A program made the position numbers and the translations under genes. Of a stretch of DNA of 64,000 nucleotides, positions 51,407 to 63,323 are shown piece by piece; the stretch's first letter is position 1; every line of letters starts with the position of its first letter. This DNA is from Adineta vaga. Its lineage: Eukaryota > Rotifera. Location: the NCBI GenBank assembly GCA_021613535.1, contig CP075494.1:11842001-11906000 (forward strand), read 5' to 3'. Below the pieces are notes generated by a model, which worked only from the letters and a program-made list of their open reading frames with translations, was not told where the DNA came from and did not search any database.

Positions 51407-52604
51407 CAAAAGAGATTGACAGCTTCTGACTCATAAGAACATAGAAGTTGCAGAAGAAGCAGAGAACTAATATAGAAAAATAACAAAGATCCCAATCGAG
51501 ATAATATATATAATTATATCTCAAAGTCATTTTTATATTTACGCATCATCTCGATGAAATAACTTTAAAAGGAACAGTAAATCTTTTATTCACACCTACA
51601 CTAATTTTTTGCAAAATTCTATTGAAACTAATAAGCGAATAATTTTTTACGAAAGACGTCAGCATTAATAATAATAATATTACTAATATTAAAAGCTAAA
51701 ATCTATTATCATTCAATATTTCTCTAATTTCATTCTTTACAATAATTGAACAGAGGTTATTTTTTATTCATGCTCTTCTTTTTTTTATATAATAAAGAAA
51801 AGCACGCAATAAGCATCACGTTAATATAGATATCAATTAACAATTCTATTATGAAGCATAACGTCTTTCTGTTCTATATACTACATTTTTTGCTCTAATT
51901 GTAAGTATGATACATAATTGCCTCTATATGACTGATTCATATCAATGAGTAAATTTGACGTTTTGCGCATAATCATCATCATCATCATTATCATCTATGA
52001 CTAATAACAATAATTGATTTGAACTTGAAAAATACTTCATCTTGAGGACGTATAGTTATACTTCTCTTTTTCTTTTTGTTCAAGTTCATTCTAATAGCAG
52101 TCTTTTTAAGAAAAGAAAATTTAAATTAATATTTTAAAACGAAATATATTTAAATAAAAGAAAAGAAACGTAAACGATTACAATGCAGCAGTATTTCAGT
52201 AAAAAATAATTGTTGTGCGCTTAGAAATGAAATTAATCGAATCTTTTTTGCTATGTATGACAAAAAAGATTTTTCAATAAAGTATGAAACTAAACAAACA
52301 ATAAAGTAAATGCCAAGAGTGCACAAGACAGGGAAGAGCTAATCTTCTAGGCAACATAACAATATGATAAAAAGACAAAACAAAAAAAAACTCTTAAATC
52401 AAGAAGTTTTTTCTTAATTTAGAACATATAAAATAAAAGTGAAAAAAAAAATCACTTTCAAAAATTTATCCTAAATATAGGTATATATCTGTCAACGAAA
52501 CAATATTTGAAACAAAGTTATCTGTCATAATACAAAGAAACAATTAGAAAAATATCAGAATTTTTTCTCTTGGCACACTTCGCAAACGACAAAGACTTTT
52601 TTTC

Positions 52605-55348
52605 TTACTCTGGCATAGCACAGCATACGATTCTCACTCGTCCAGTACCACCTGGTAATCCTAATGGTGCGCTACCAATTTGTGAGAAGCCACCAGCCTG
52701 AGGAAAGCCACCGTATTGTGGAAAAGCAGGTTGTTGAGGAAAACTATTGAATTGTGGGTAAGCACTTGGTTGAGGATAGGCAGCTGCCTGTGGATAAGCA
52801 CTTTGCTGAGGGAAGCCACCAAATTGTGGGTAAGCAGATGGTTGTGGATAAGCAGAAGCTTGAGGAAAACCAGCTCCGGGATAGCTGCTATAGGATTGTT
52901 GTGGAAAACCACCGTATGATGGTTGTGGTAGGGCACTATACGATGCTTGTTGTGGAAACGCTCCAAACGATTGTTGTGGATAAATGCTACTTAGTTGTGG
53001 TTGTTGTTGCGGAAAGCCACCATAACCACCGAAGCTTTGTTGACCATAGCTGGCAAGTCCAGTTTGAGGGTATCCTCCAAATGACTGTTGTGGATACATG
53101 CTACTAAATTGTGCTTGCATTTGAGGAAATCCACCATATCCTCCAAGACTTTGTTGACCATAACTTGCGAGACCAGTTTGAGGATATCCACCAAATGATT
53201 GTTGAGGATACGCACTACCAAACTGTGGTTGCATTTGAGAAAAACCACCAACTGCACCAAAGCTTTGTTGACCATAACCTGCGAGACCAGTTTGAGGATA
53301 TCCACCGTAACTTGCTTGTCCAAATCCACCATAACTTGGTTGACTAATACCACCATAACCTGCTTGTCCAAATCCACCATAACTTGGTTGACTAATACCA
53401 CCATAACCTGCTTGTCCAAATCCACCATAACTTGGTTGACTAATACCACCATAACCTGCTTGTCCGAATCCACCATAACTTGGTTGACTAATACCACCGT
53501 AACCTGCTTGTCCAAATCCACCATAACTTGGTTGACTAATACCACCGTAACCTGCTTGTCCGAATCCACCATAACTTGGTTGACTGATACCTCCATAACC
53601 TGATTGACCAAATCCACCATAACTTGGTTGGCTGAATCCACCGTAACTGGCTTGTCCAAATCCACCATAACTTGGTTGACTGATACCTCCATAACCTGAT
53701 TGACCAAATCCACTGAAACTTCCATACGGATTTGCACCAATACCTTTAGAAAAAACAAACATGAGTAAATTGAAAGAACAAAAAACTAGTTTGGTATTAA
53801 TTACTTGGTAGTCCCCCATATCCACCAAGACCTCCAAATTGTGGTAATGCTTGACTGGAACCTAAATGGAACATCAAATTAGTATAGAATATTTCTCAAA
53901 CAGAAATTCGCACCTCCATATGAAGATAATCCACCATAACCACCTCCCATACCGGGTGGACAGTATGGTTGCTGTTGTGCAATAGGCATTTGTGGAGCTA
54001 TAGAAGGTAACTGGAGTGACATTGAACAGCAATTTGGACCCATTTGAGGCATTGGCAATTGGGGCATTGGCATTTGTGGCATCATTGGTGCTGGAGCACA
54101 AGGCATTTGAGGCATTGGCAATTGGGGCATCATTGGTGCTGGAGCACAAGGCATTTGCGGCATTGGCAATTGGGGCATTGGCATTGGTGGCATTATAGGC
54201 ATTGGCATCGGTGGGGGAGCACATGGCATTTGGGGCATCATTGGTGGCATGATTGGGGGTGGTGCACAGGGCATTTGTGGCATTGGCATTGGCATTGGCA
54301 TTGGCATTGGGGGTGGTGCACAGGGCATTTGGGGCATTTGCATTGGCATTGGCATTGGCATTGGGGGTGGTGCACAAGGCATTTGTGGCATTATTGGTGG
54401 CATGATTGGTGGTGGTGCACAAGGCATTTGAGGCATTGGCATTGGCATTGGCATTGGTGGTGGAGCACAGGGCATTTGCATTGGCATTGGTGGTGGTGCA
54501 CAGGGCATTTGCATTGGCATTGGTGGTGGTGCACAGGGCATTTGCATTGGCATTGGTGGTGGTGCACAGGGCATTTGCATTGGTGGTGGTGCACAGGGCA
54601 TTTGCATTGGCATTGGTGGTGGTGCACAGGGCATTTGCATTGGCATTGGTGGTGGTGCACAGGGCATTTGCATTGGCATTGGTGGTGGTGCACAGGGCAT
54701 TTGCATTGGCATTGGTGGTGGTGCACAGGGCATTTGCATTGGCATTGGTGGTGGTGCACAGGGCATTTGCATTGGCATTGGTGGGGGAGCACAGGGCATT
54801 TGCATTGGCATTTGCATTGGCATTGGTGGTGGCGCACAGGGCATTTGCATTGGCATTGGTGGTGGAGCACAGGGCATTTGCATTGGCATTTGCATTGGCA
54901 TTTGCATAGGTGCTGGAGCACAGGGCATTTGTGGCATTTGCATTGGCATTTGCATGGGTGCTGGACCGCAAGGCATTTGAGGCATTGGCATTGGCATAGG
55001 CATTGGTGATCCACCACATCCACCCTGTTGGAGTAAGTTTTGGAATACACCGACTATATGATTTGGTACGCAAATCTGACGGACTTTTGGTCCACCCAAA
55101 CCCCCTGAAAGTATTGGATTAAAACCCGGTGGATATACACTACCGTATCCACCGAGTCCTCCTAGAGGAGGTTTCACAGATGTAATAAATGGTCCATCAG
55201 TTAAACCATAACCTATTGGATAACCTCCTCCGCTTGGTTGATAAGATGAACCGTAATTTTCGATATCCCCATAATTATTATAAGCCTCATAAGGGGCACC
55301 ATAATTGGCGATATCATTTCCTTGAACACGAGCATTACGACCTCCCAT
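52605..55348 (-). CDS. Low-complexity structural protein A (Met/Pro and Gly/Tyr/Gln repeats)
   Basis: Three exons: 53914-55348, 53815-53861 and 52605-53743, about 870 residues. The start at 55348 gives MGGRNARVQGNDIANYGAPY with no signal peptide. A short hydrophobic motif KVRQICVPNHIVGV lies near residues 86-99. Exon 1 then turns into units of CAPPPMPMQMP (11 residues, roughly a dozen copies) plus MPMPMP variants. Exon 3 repeats GYGGISQPSYGGFGQA (16 residues), then YPQQSFGGYPQTGLASYGQQ-type units. The C-terminus is GRVRIVCCAMPE. The reading frame stays open across both repeat arrays, and only this frame yields a sensible composition. The composition resembles self-assembling cuticle, silk, keratin-associated or adhesive proteins. 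The lack of a signal peptide points to an intracellular role. The function is unknown. Confidence 0.85.
53320..53700. repeat. 48-base coding tandem repeat
   Basis: Units encode GYGGISQPSYGGFGQA in protein A exon 3. Copies are nearly identical at the DNA level, with single changes such as CCA/CCG, which indicates recent expansion. Confidence 0.85.
54440..54860. repeat. 33-base coding tandem repeat
   Basis: Units encode CAPPPMPMQMP in protein A exon 1. One unit near 54558-54595 is 6 bases shorter and keeps frame. Some copies carry an extra MQ-MP doublet. Confidence 0.85.
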
Positions 55349-57687
55349 TATAAATATTTAAGAATTTATTTGAAGAGTATTTATATGAATATAAATGATT
55401 GTATTGTAGTGGATGGAATTGATGAGAAAACGAAACTGTTGAGCTGTTTAACAAATAGTAATATACAAATATAAAATAATTTTACTTGTTTATATATGAA
55501 AACTTATATCTTTTTCCTACCTTCGGTTTTGGTTAAAGGGGGAGTGGTTGAAGTTCTAGACGCAGACTGCGACTATATTAATATGAATGATTAGAACACC
55601 CTACATATAGAACCTCAAACCTTCTCTTTTTCTCTCTTCTTCCATGATCAATCGACCGCAGCCAAATTGTTAATGCAAAAAGAGAGAAAACGAGAGAAAT
55701 ATCACATGAACATTTCAATCTTCTATCCTCTCTTCTGTTGCATCCTTGTCTAAGGCCAACTTATGTCTTTTTCTTGGTCTTCGTGTTCGTCATTTCTCTC
55801 TCTCTTCGTCTTTCTCTCTTATCTAGTCACTTTTGGTCTCATTTTTTTTTCACGATTGGTGTAATTGCCTTTTTTAGTGAGTGTCTTTGCCGCCATCAGT
55901 GATGGCCTCACGAGTTTGAGATGGCGCGGTTATAATGAAAGACCTTGTTTTTACTTTGTACGTTCACTTGATTAATCGAATGAATAGATAGAACGAAACT
56001 ATGCATAGTATGCTTATTGTACAATACTGATGAATACCAGTGTGACAATTATATCGTCGCCCAACTAACAGACTAACTTGTCACACGCTTGTTATGAGTG
56101 TGGAATTGATTTCTTTCTCTTTCGCTTATATACTTGAGTAGAAGGTTTTCGTAATATATGTGTTAAAATGAATGTGATTGCTTCATCATCGTCAACTGAT
56201 AGACGGAACACAATCGATAACATACAAAGATTTTCATCATATTTTAACACTTTCATTAAATAGAACAAGAAGAGAAAGAGAGATGATAAAATATTTCGAG
56301 CGAGAAAAGAAAACGAAGAGTACTTTTTCAATAACACATCATCATTTTTTATTCTCAATTCTTTCTATTACATATTAGATCAAAATCATCAATCAAGTTT
56401 TATTTTAATGACCTTGTTCATTCAAATTGAAATAGTAGTTAACAAGAAATGTATTAACATCATGTAAAAATTTGATCAGATTCAGAACGACATCTTAGTT
56501 TTAGTATGTCTTTGTTTTATTGGACATTCTTTCATAATACTTTAAAACACTGAATATCGATGAAAATATTTTTCACCTTCCTTCAGACAAGGACAATTGA
56601 TACATATCGTCTTCATCGAATTAATTTTTGAATGCAGCTCATAATCGATTTTTTGAGAGATTTATGTTGCGTATGATGAATATTCAGACTTGTTATTATG
56701 TCTTGATTAAATCATTTTGTCAGAAGTGTAATAGTAGATTGAATAACTATCTGGATCATCATTATTCATTTCACGTCTATCACTAACAAGGAAAAACTTA
56801 GTAGTGCGTAACGTGTATCTTTAGTGACAAACATACATTTATTTATCTATCAATATCTGTCTATCAAATGAGTATGTCTAGTGAAATATACAAATCAGAA
56901 TGACAGCTATCAAAACCGCACAAATATTTAATATTTCGTTACTTTTACTAGTCCCTATCAGACCAAAATGAAGAGAAAAAAAGCTATCATCACGATCATA
57001 ATTAACTAGCTTCTTTTTAACATGTCTTTATATATACATATGTACATAGATAGATACATACATATATATATATGTATGATAAAAAAAAATTTAGATACAT
57101 TTCCGTTAGAAAATGATTAATAATTATTTCTGTGTAAATATGAAGACGTAGATAGGTGAAAGAAAAATCGAGTATAATTTGAGATAGTAAAATATATTTA
57201 TATTTTCTTCATTTATTTTTCTTGTCTAAACAAACTTTAATAAATGCGGCAATATGACAAACAGACACGCAGAAGAAAGTGAAAAGAGATCTATAAACAA
57301 AAAAAAAAATGGGAAGAAAACTCGACTAAAAACATCCTAAATCTGCGATGAAATATGAGCGTACAATCGTATAAGGAAACATCAATAAGCATTCTAATTA
57401 AATAGTAAGATAAATAGTGTCTTTAAATAAAATCGAACAAGTTTACTTGTTCAAAATAAATTGCATATATGCATATGTATGTGTCGATTGTTATTTGTTT
57501 GCTTGTTTGTTTGGAAAGAAAAAGTATTCTATTGAGTTGGACTATTATTAAACGACAAATTTTTGTGATAGTTTCTTTTATGAGCCCAGAAACACAAGAG
57601 TAAAAAGGAAGCAAGATGCGATTACACAGCAAAAGAAAAAGATCAAAAAAGAAAACAAATGTCTAACTGATAATCTAGAATGGAGTC
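55349..57687. other. Intergenic region between low-complexity genes A and B
   Basis: About 2.3 kb. It contains the gene A promoter (TATA-rich sequence near 55379-55400), CT/GA-rich tracts near 55620-55830 and TA/CA runs near 57040-57075. No additional gene is recognised. Confidence 0.5.
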
Positions 57688-60341
57688 TTAATTAGGAGCT
57701 GGAAAGCAACAGCAAATCATACGACCACTGCCTCCGGGTGCACCGCTTGGAGGTGGTTGAAATCCACCATATTGTTGTTGAGGTGGAGGTGGAAACGATG
57801 GTGGTGGTGGGGGTGGGGGTACATGAAATTGATCGGATTGACCGAAGCTAGGACCAGATTGTTGGAAGGCTGGTGGTGGTGGTGGTGGAGGAGGTGAATA
57901 GATTTGTTGTGGAGGTGGTGGCGGTAGTTGTTGTTGTGGTGGAGCAAAGTTAGGTGGTGGAGCAAAACTTGGTGGTGGTGGAGGAGGAGCGAAATTAGGT
58001 GGTGGAGGTGGTGGAGAAAAGCTTGGTGGTGGAGCAAAACTTGGTGGAGGAGGAAAGCTTGGTGGTGGAGCTTGGAATGATGGTTGTTGACCAATTGGTT
58101 GAGGAACTGGTACAGGTACTGGATATGGATGAGGATATGGTTGAGGAACTGGATCTAGATAATCAAATATCATTTTTTTTTCAATATAATTATCTTGCAA
58201 ATAAAAATTAAATTCTTACATGATTGAGGACCTGGAGCAGGTGGTGGGAATTGTGGTTGTGAGAATTGTGGTTGAGGAAATTGTGGTGGTGGTGCGGCTT
58301 GCATCTGTTGATAAGGTTGCATCAATGGCGCACCAACTGCTTGTAATGAACGCATCATACCCATTGGTGGAGCTTGAGCACCTACAATAAAATAAGTTGT
58401 TAGAAAAAAATAGAACTTCATATTGGAACATTTTGTTAAAATCCAAAATAAATTAGTATTTATTTTTACGTACCGAAATCACCACCTACTGGACAGTTTG
58501 GAGGAAATCCACCCATTTGTGGGGCTCCAAATCCTCCCATTTGTGGGGCACCAAATCCTCCCATTTGTGGGGCACCGAATCCTCCCATTTGTGGGGCTCC
58601 AAATCCTCCCATTTGTGGGGCACCGAATCCTCCCATTTGTGGGGCACCGAATCCTCCCATTTGTGGAGCACCGAATCCTCCCATTTGTGGAGCACCGAAT
58701 CCTCCCATTTGTGGAGCACCAAATCCTCCCATTTGTGGGGCACCAAAACCGCCCATTGATGGAATACCGGTAAATCCGGTGCCATAACCTATTATTGAAA
58801 TAGATTTTGCATAACTAATCTATCAATGCAATTTATAATAAAACATACCAGCACCAGCAGCACCTCCATAGGAAGCCAAACCACCGATACCTCCACCCTC
58901 AAAATATTCAAAAATCAAATAGTCAGTCATGCATCATTGATTTCTATATGAGACGATTCATATCGATGATGCACGCATAGTCGTTACCATTACGTAGACA
59001 AATTTATTTTACTTCGATAAAGTGTCAATGAAGATAGTGAATGACACAACATTGGTAGAGAACTACCGTAGCCTATGAATAATTATACAACATATATATT
59101 TTTCGAGAAAATATAGAAATAAACTAACCACCACTGAATCCACCGACGGCACCGCCAAATGGCATACCGCCACCCATTCCGAAACTAGCACCACCAAATG
59201 GCATACCGCCACCCATTCCAAAACCACCGCCAAGTGGTTGACCACCACCATAGCTGGCGAGGCCTATATTTTTCATACACAAAAAAGGCTATCTTTATCA
59301 ATAACATTTAAAATCAAGCAAAAAACGTACCACCGCCGAAACCGCCACCCATTGGTGGACACATAGGTTGTTGCATTGGCATAGGCATTTGAGGCATTGG
59401 CATAGGTGGTGGACACATCTGTTGGGGCATTTGCATTGGCATCTGAGGCATTGGCATTGGCATTGGCATTGGTGGTGGACACATCTGTTGGGGCATTGGC
59501 ATTGGTGGTGGACACATTTGTTGGGGCATTGGCATTGGCATCTGAGGCATTGGCATTGGCATTGGTGGTGGACACATCTGTTGGGGCATTTGCATTGGCA
59601 TCTGAGGCATTGGCATTGGCATTGGCATTGGCATTGGTGGTGGACACATCTGTTGGGGCATTGGCATTGGCATTGGTGGTGGACACATCTGTTGGGGCAT
59701 TGGCATTGGCATTGGTGGTGGACACATTGGTTGAGGCATTGGCATAGGCATGGGCATTTGTGGCATTGGCATTGGTGGACATGCTTGAGGCATAGGCATG
59801 GACATTGGCATTTGTGGCATTGGCATGGGGCAAGCTGATTGTGGAAATCTACAACAGAACAATATATTAATTATTTTGTATATTTTATCAAAACAATATA
59901 GAATTAATGTACTTACCCACCAGCAGCAGCACCACCTTGTGGGATGAAAATGACACGAATTTTAGGGGGAAGACCACCTCCTAAACCACCCATGCCACCA
60001 AGACCATAGCTACCAAGAGCACTTGAACCACCCATACCTAGTGGGGAACCGATGGGTGCTCGAGGAACAACAGCTGTAGTTACGTATCCTGTTCCGAATC
60101 CACCAGTTGGAAAACCACCTCCAGTTGGGTAAGCGCCACCAGTTGGATAGCCGCCACCATCTGAAAAATTTATATATGCATGTCAGTATGGAACCCAAGT
60201 AAATGAAAAGAAATTCAATCAAGACTTACAAGATACTGGATCATAAGCTCCTCCATAATAATCCATTCCATAGTTAGGATCATAGGGTTGACCATATCCT
60301 GAAAGACCAGGTTGTTGACGACGATTTACTCGATTTCCCAT
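57688..60341 (-). CDS. Low-complexity structural protein B (Met/Pro, Gly-Phe and poly-Pro repeats)
   Basis: A multi-exon gene running from MGNRVNRRQQPGLSGYGQPY at 60341 to GSGRMICCCFPAPN at 57688. Exon 2 carries PPKIRVIFIPQGGAAAG, comparable to KVRQICVPNHIVGV in protein A. Exon 3 (about 59335-59850) is MPMPQ/MCPPPMPMPM repeats. Later exons give GGGFGMGGGMPFGG, then ten or so 8-residue MGGFGAPQ units (58466-58780), a Gln/Pro exon, and a last exon of PPPPPSFAPPP runs. There is no signal peptide. The architecture parallels protein A: Arg-rich start, hydrophobic motif, Met-Pro array, Gly-rich array and a Cys-rich tail after GR. I take the two as tandem paralogues. Joints between 58860 and 59110 are uncertain (possible 6-base microexon near 59066-59071). 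Confidence 0.8.
58506..58758. repeat. 24-base coding tandem repeat
   Basis: About ten units encode MGGFGAPQ in protein B, differing only at third positions (GGGGCT, GGGGCA, GGAGCA). Confidence 0.88.
59395..59740. repeat. Met-Pro coding tandem repeats
   Basis: Mixed units encode MCPPPMPMPMPQ and QMPMQMPQ in protein B. The unit length varies in multiples of 6 bases, so frame is kept. Confidence 0.8.
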
Positions 60342-62567
60342 TTTGTCTAATATATTGCTGTATAACTAATCTAGTGCCTAGAACTAATAGAAAATATTTT
60401 ATATAAAATTCAATCATCAATAACTATATTTCATGTTTCCTCAAAAAGTAGCGGTAAAAATTTGTTTGTAATACTGCTGTCACACACTCACACACACACA
60501 CATATATATATATACATATATGTATATACTCTACCTACTCTTCTTCAAATGACGACCACGGCTGTCGATCTGGAGTAATCGATCTAATATGAATGCTTCT
60601 TATTTTATAGGTAAGCGGTTTCACCTTTGCTTCTTAGTTAACAACACAGGAGGAAGAGAGAGAGAGAGAGAAAAAAAAAAGAAAAATAGAAGAGAAGAAG
60701 TTTTTTCTGGTCGAAAAAAAACTTGCCCAGACGTTTGTCCCTAATTTTGAGGACGAAAATTGCACGATACAATTGGTTTATCATATCTTTCTTCGTATCG
60801 TCCATGCATCAGTCAGCGACGCAGAGAGGAAACGAAGGTTACTAATGCTAGTAATGGCATAAAAAAAAGAGAAATATGTTTTCTGTCGTCCACGGCCGTT
60901 TTGTCTATGGCAGAGAGAGAGAGAGAGACGAAAAGAGACAGAGAGAAAGAGAAGGAGACGAAAATGATTTTATTTACCACATTTATATTCACGGCCGGAA
61001 AACCGCGTATAATTTACCTGAACGTAGTTGTTGCTTTTAAAAACGAATGGTTATAAATGAAACGTTTTGTTCGAACGCATGCGAAAATAGAAATTGATCA
61101 GAAAGAAAAATTGACAAGTTACCATTTCATTTAACATGTGTATATATTTTTTTTCTGATAACCTTGTCGTTGATGAGTTGAAAAGGGTGCTTGCCTTTAC
61201 ACTAAAGATAGTGTGAGAGAGTGAGAAAAAGAGAAAGAAAATAAAGAAGAGACGTTTTTTGTAATCAATTTGATTGATCATCAATTTTTTTGTGGTTTCG
61301 CTTGATGTCTAACTATAATAACTATTTATTACGCTTTCAAGGTTAACACAACAAACTAAAGTGATCAACAAAACATCACTGAAACTGTGATATACAAGTT
61401 AAGATACATCAATGTATATTTCGAAGAGAGAAAAATAAACTTGTAATGAGCGTGAGAAGGAGAATTACTTTTTACCGATAATATCTAGGTAAACAAGTGT
61501 GATAATATATGCTTGTTGAATGCTTCAAGGCAAGTGCTGTTAATGAATAATAAACAATTTTTCATTTGCAATTTAATAGTGACTTAATTAATAATAATTA
61601 GTTTCAATTTGTGATGAAATGAAATTTTCTTCTCGATCAACACTCTTCAATATTCAATATCAAAATAAATTGATTCAATGCTACTCAAATGTATAATAAA
61701 TAACAACAAAATAGTAGACAAACTCCATTTCACTTACGACTTGAGAGTAATATTTGAAAATTAATCTCTACGACAACATTTTAATCATTAATAGTTATTC
61801 TCGGTTTTACATGTTGACAAATGAGTCGGATTTGTATTGCTTATATACATCTATTAAACATAGATATTACCGTTAGAAACGATTATTTTTAGTTTAACTT
61901 TACATATCTCTTTTTTACCTATTGTTTTTTTTAAATGTTTTTCTCTCTCTCCCTTTTCATTTCTTCAGTAGATCAATAACAACCTTCTTTTCAATAATAT
62001 TAGCAATACAGAAACAAGAAAGTATCCTTTTTGTTGCACATATTAATCGTAAAAAAATTATAAGAAATATTAGAGTCACTCCATGGTTGATTGCTTCACA
62101 CCACAATATCTATGCATGTACATATCACTTAACCACACCTCATCAACGTCATTTTTTTCTTATTAATTGAAATCATTTTTTTCAAAAGACTAGTTTTCGT
62201 CTTCTTCCTCTTCTCTCCTCCTCTCTTACTTTTTTTTCTCTGCTTTTACTCATCTACATTTTTATTTCATAGTCAGCAACATATTCACTCATTCGATGAT
62301 CAATTTCATTACATGTACTCTGATCTATATCTAATTCATATATCTTCCCTCTTTTCTTTTGCTGTTCTTCTTATACATATAAATCTGTGCATATCAATTC
62401 TAATGACTATTTTCTTTTTCTCACTTCGTTTTAACGTAGTTATTATAATCACCTCCTCAATAGATCAACGATCATCATTAACGCAATAAAAAATATACAA
62501 ACATGTGCTTTTTTTGCAGTTAAAAGATAGTTTGCTTCGTATATGTTTTGTATTTTTTTTAGATAGA
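60342..62567. other. Intergenic region between divergent low-complexity genes B and C
   Basis: About 2.2 kb. CA/TA repeats at 60481-60528 lie close upstream of the gene B start, and GA-rich tracts are at 60655-60680 and 60911-60960. Open frames at 60760-61056 and 61922-62170 follow these tracts and are not called. A pyrimidine-rich run up to 62561 leads into the gene C start. Confidence 0.5.
60481..60528. repeat. CA/TA dinucleotide repeat
   Basis: Alternating CA then TA units about 140 bases upstream of the protein B start. Confidence 0.8.
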
Positions 62568-63010
62568 ATGAACCGAGGACCCGCTCAAAGACAATTACAA
62601 GGTGCTCCAGCAATGAATCCGTAATTTTATGTCTTTTTTTTTTAAAGTTTATCCCTGGTTTTTTTTTTCATAGTCATGCACCAAGAAAACTTCCTGATCG
62701 CCGAGTGGGAGCTGGATTTCCTGGCGGTAACGGTGCCGGATACAATACAACTGCAAATGTTGAACCATGGGCAGTAACAGAATGGACTGAATATTACATT
62801 CCAACTGTTGCTGGTAATAAACGTCCCGTTATTTATGTTGCCGCTCCATTAAATCAATGTGCTATGGGTGGCATGGGTGGCATGGGTGGCATGGGTGGTA
62901 TGGGTGGTATGGGTGGTTTAGGAGGTATGGGTGGCATGGGAAGTTTAGGAGGTATGGGTGGTATGCGAAGTTTAGGAGGTATGGGCGGTGGATTTCCAAT
63001 GCGTCGCTAA
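62568..63010 (+). CDS. Low-complexity protein C (Gly-Met repeats)
   Basis: Two exons, 62568-62620 and 62674-63010, encode about 129 residues. It starts MNRGPAQRQLQGAPAMNP and continues HAPRKLPDRRVGAGFPGG. A middle block of ordinary composition follows, VEPWAVTEWTEYYIPTVAG then NKRPVIYVAAPLNQC. The C-terminus is GGMGGM repeats with GSLGGMGG variants, ending FPMRR. There is no signal peptide. The Arg/Gln-rich start and the K-R-x-V-I-x-V-x-x-P block recall proteins A and B, so it may be a distant member of the same set. An AG acceptor (T-rich tract, AG at 62561-62562) lies 5 bases before the ATG, as in a spliced 5' UTR or spliced-leader site. The function is unknown. Confidence 0.75.
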
Positions 63011-63323
63011 AAAAAGAGAAGATCTTTTTTCGACCTTCTCGTTTACCAAAACACAAGTTTTCTCTCTTTTAAGGAACGTTTAACACAAATATGATTTCGA
63101 AATTCTTTTAAATTGTTCGTACATATATGTGTCAATACGTGTGTTACATTTCTTTTTCTTTTCTCTTCATTTGAGGTTTCTATTTATTATTTTTCTCTAT
63201 CTTAGTTAACATTATTTTAACACATTACTTTTTTTTCTTTCTTTTCCAATATTTTTTTCCTTACTCTTGTCATTTATTTTAACAAAACAACAACAAACAA
63301 ACAATAATAATATGCTGACATAA
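63011..63323. other. Convergent intergenic region, protein C / RRP8
   Basis: About 310 bases of T-rich 3' flank. No gene is seen. Confidence 0.5.

Larger units (their letters stand above)
50955..52604. other. Intergenic region upstream of the cysteine-rich gene
   Basis: About 1.65 kb holding the cysteine-rich gene's promoter and the 3' flank of the next gene. A GGAT repeat (51242-51270) and a GA repeat (51380-51406) are present. No gene is seen. Confidence 0.5.

Noticed and set aside
54016-55009. Long plus-strand open frames rich in His/Trp or Ala/Leu opposite the Met-Pro repeats
   Set aside because: They are antisense or frame-shifted shadows of the 33-base repeat array. The minus-strand frame has a proper start, splice sites and a non-repetitive N-terminus.
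53874-55073. Minus-strand NANANA-type open frame overlapping protein A
   Set aside because: It is the same repeat array read in another frame. It has no plausible start exon and is broken where the repeat ends.
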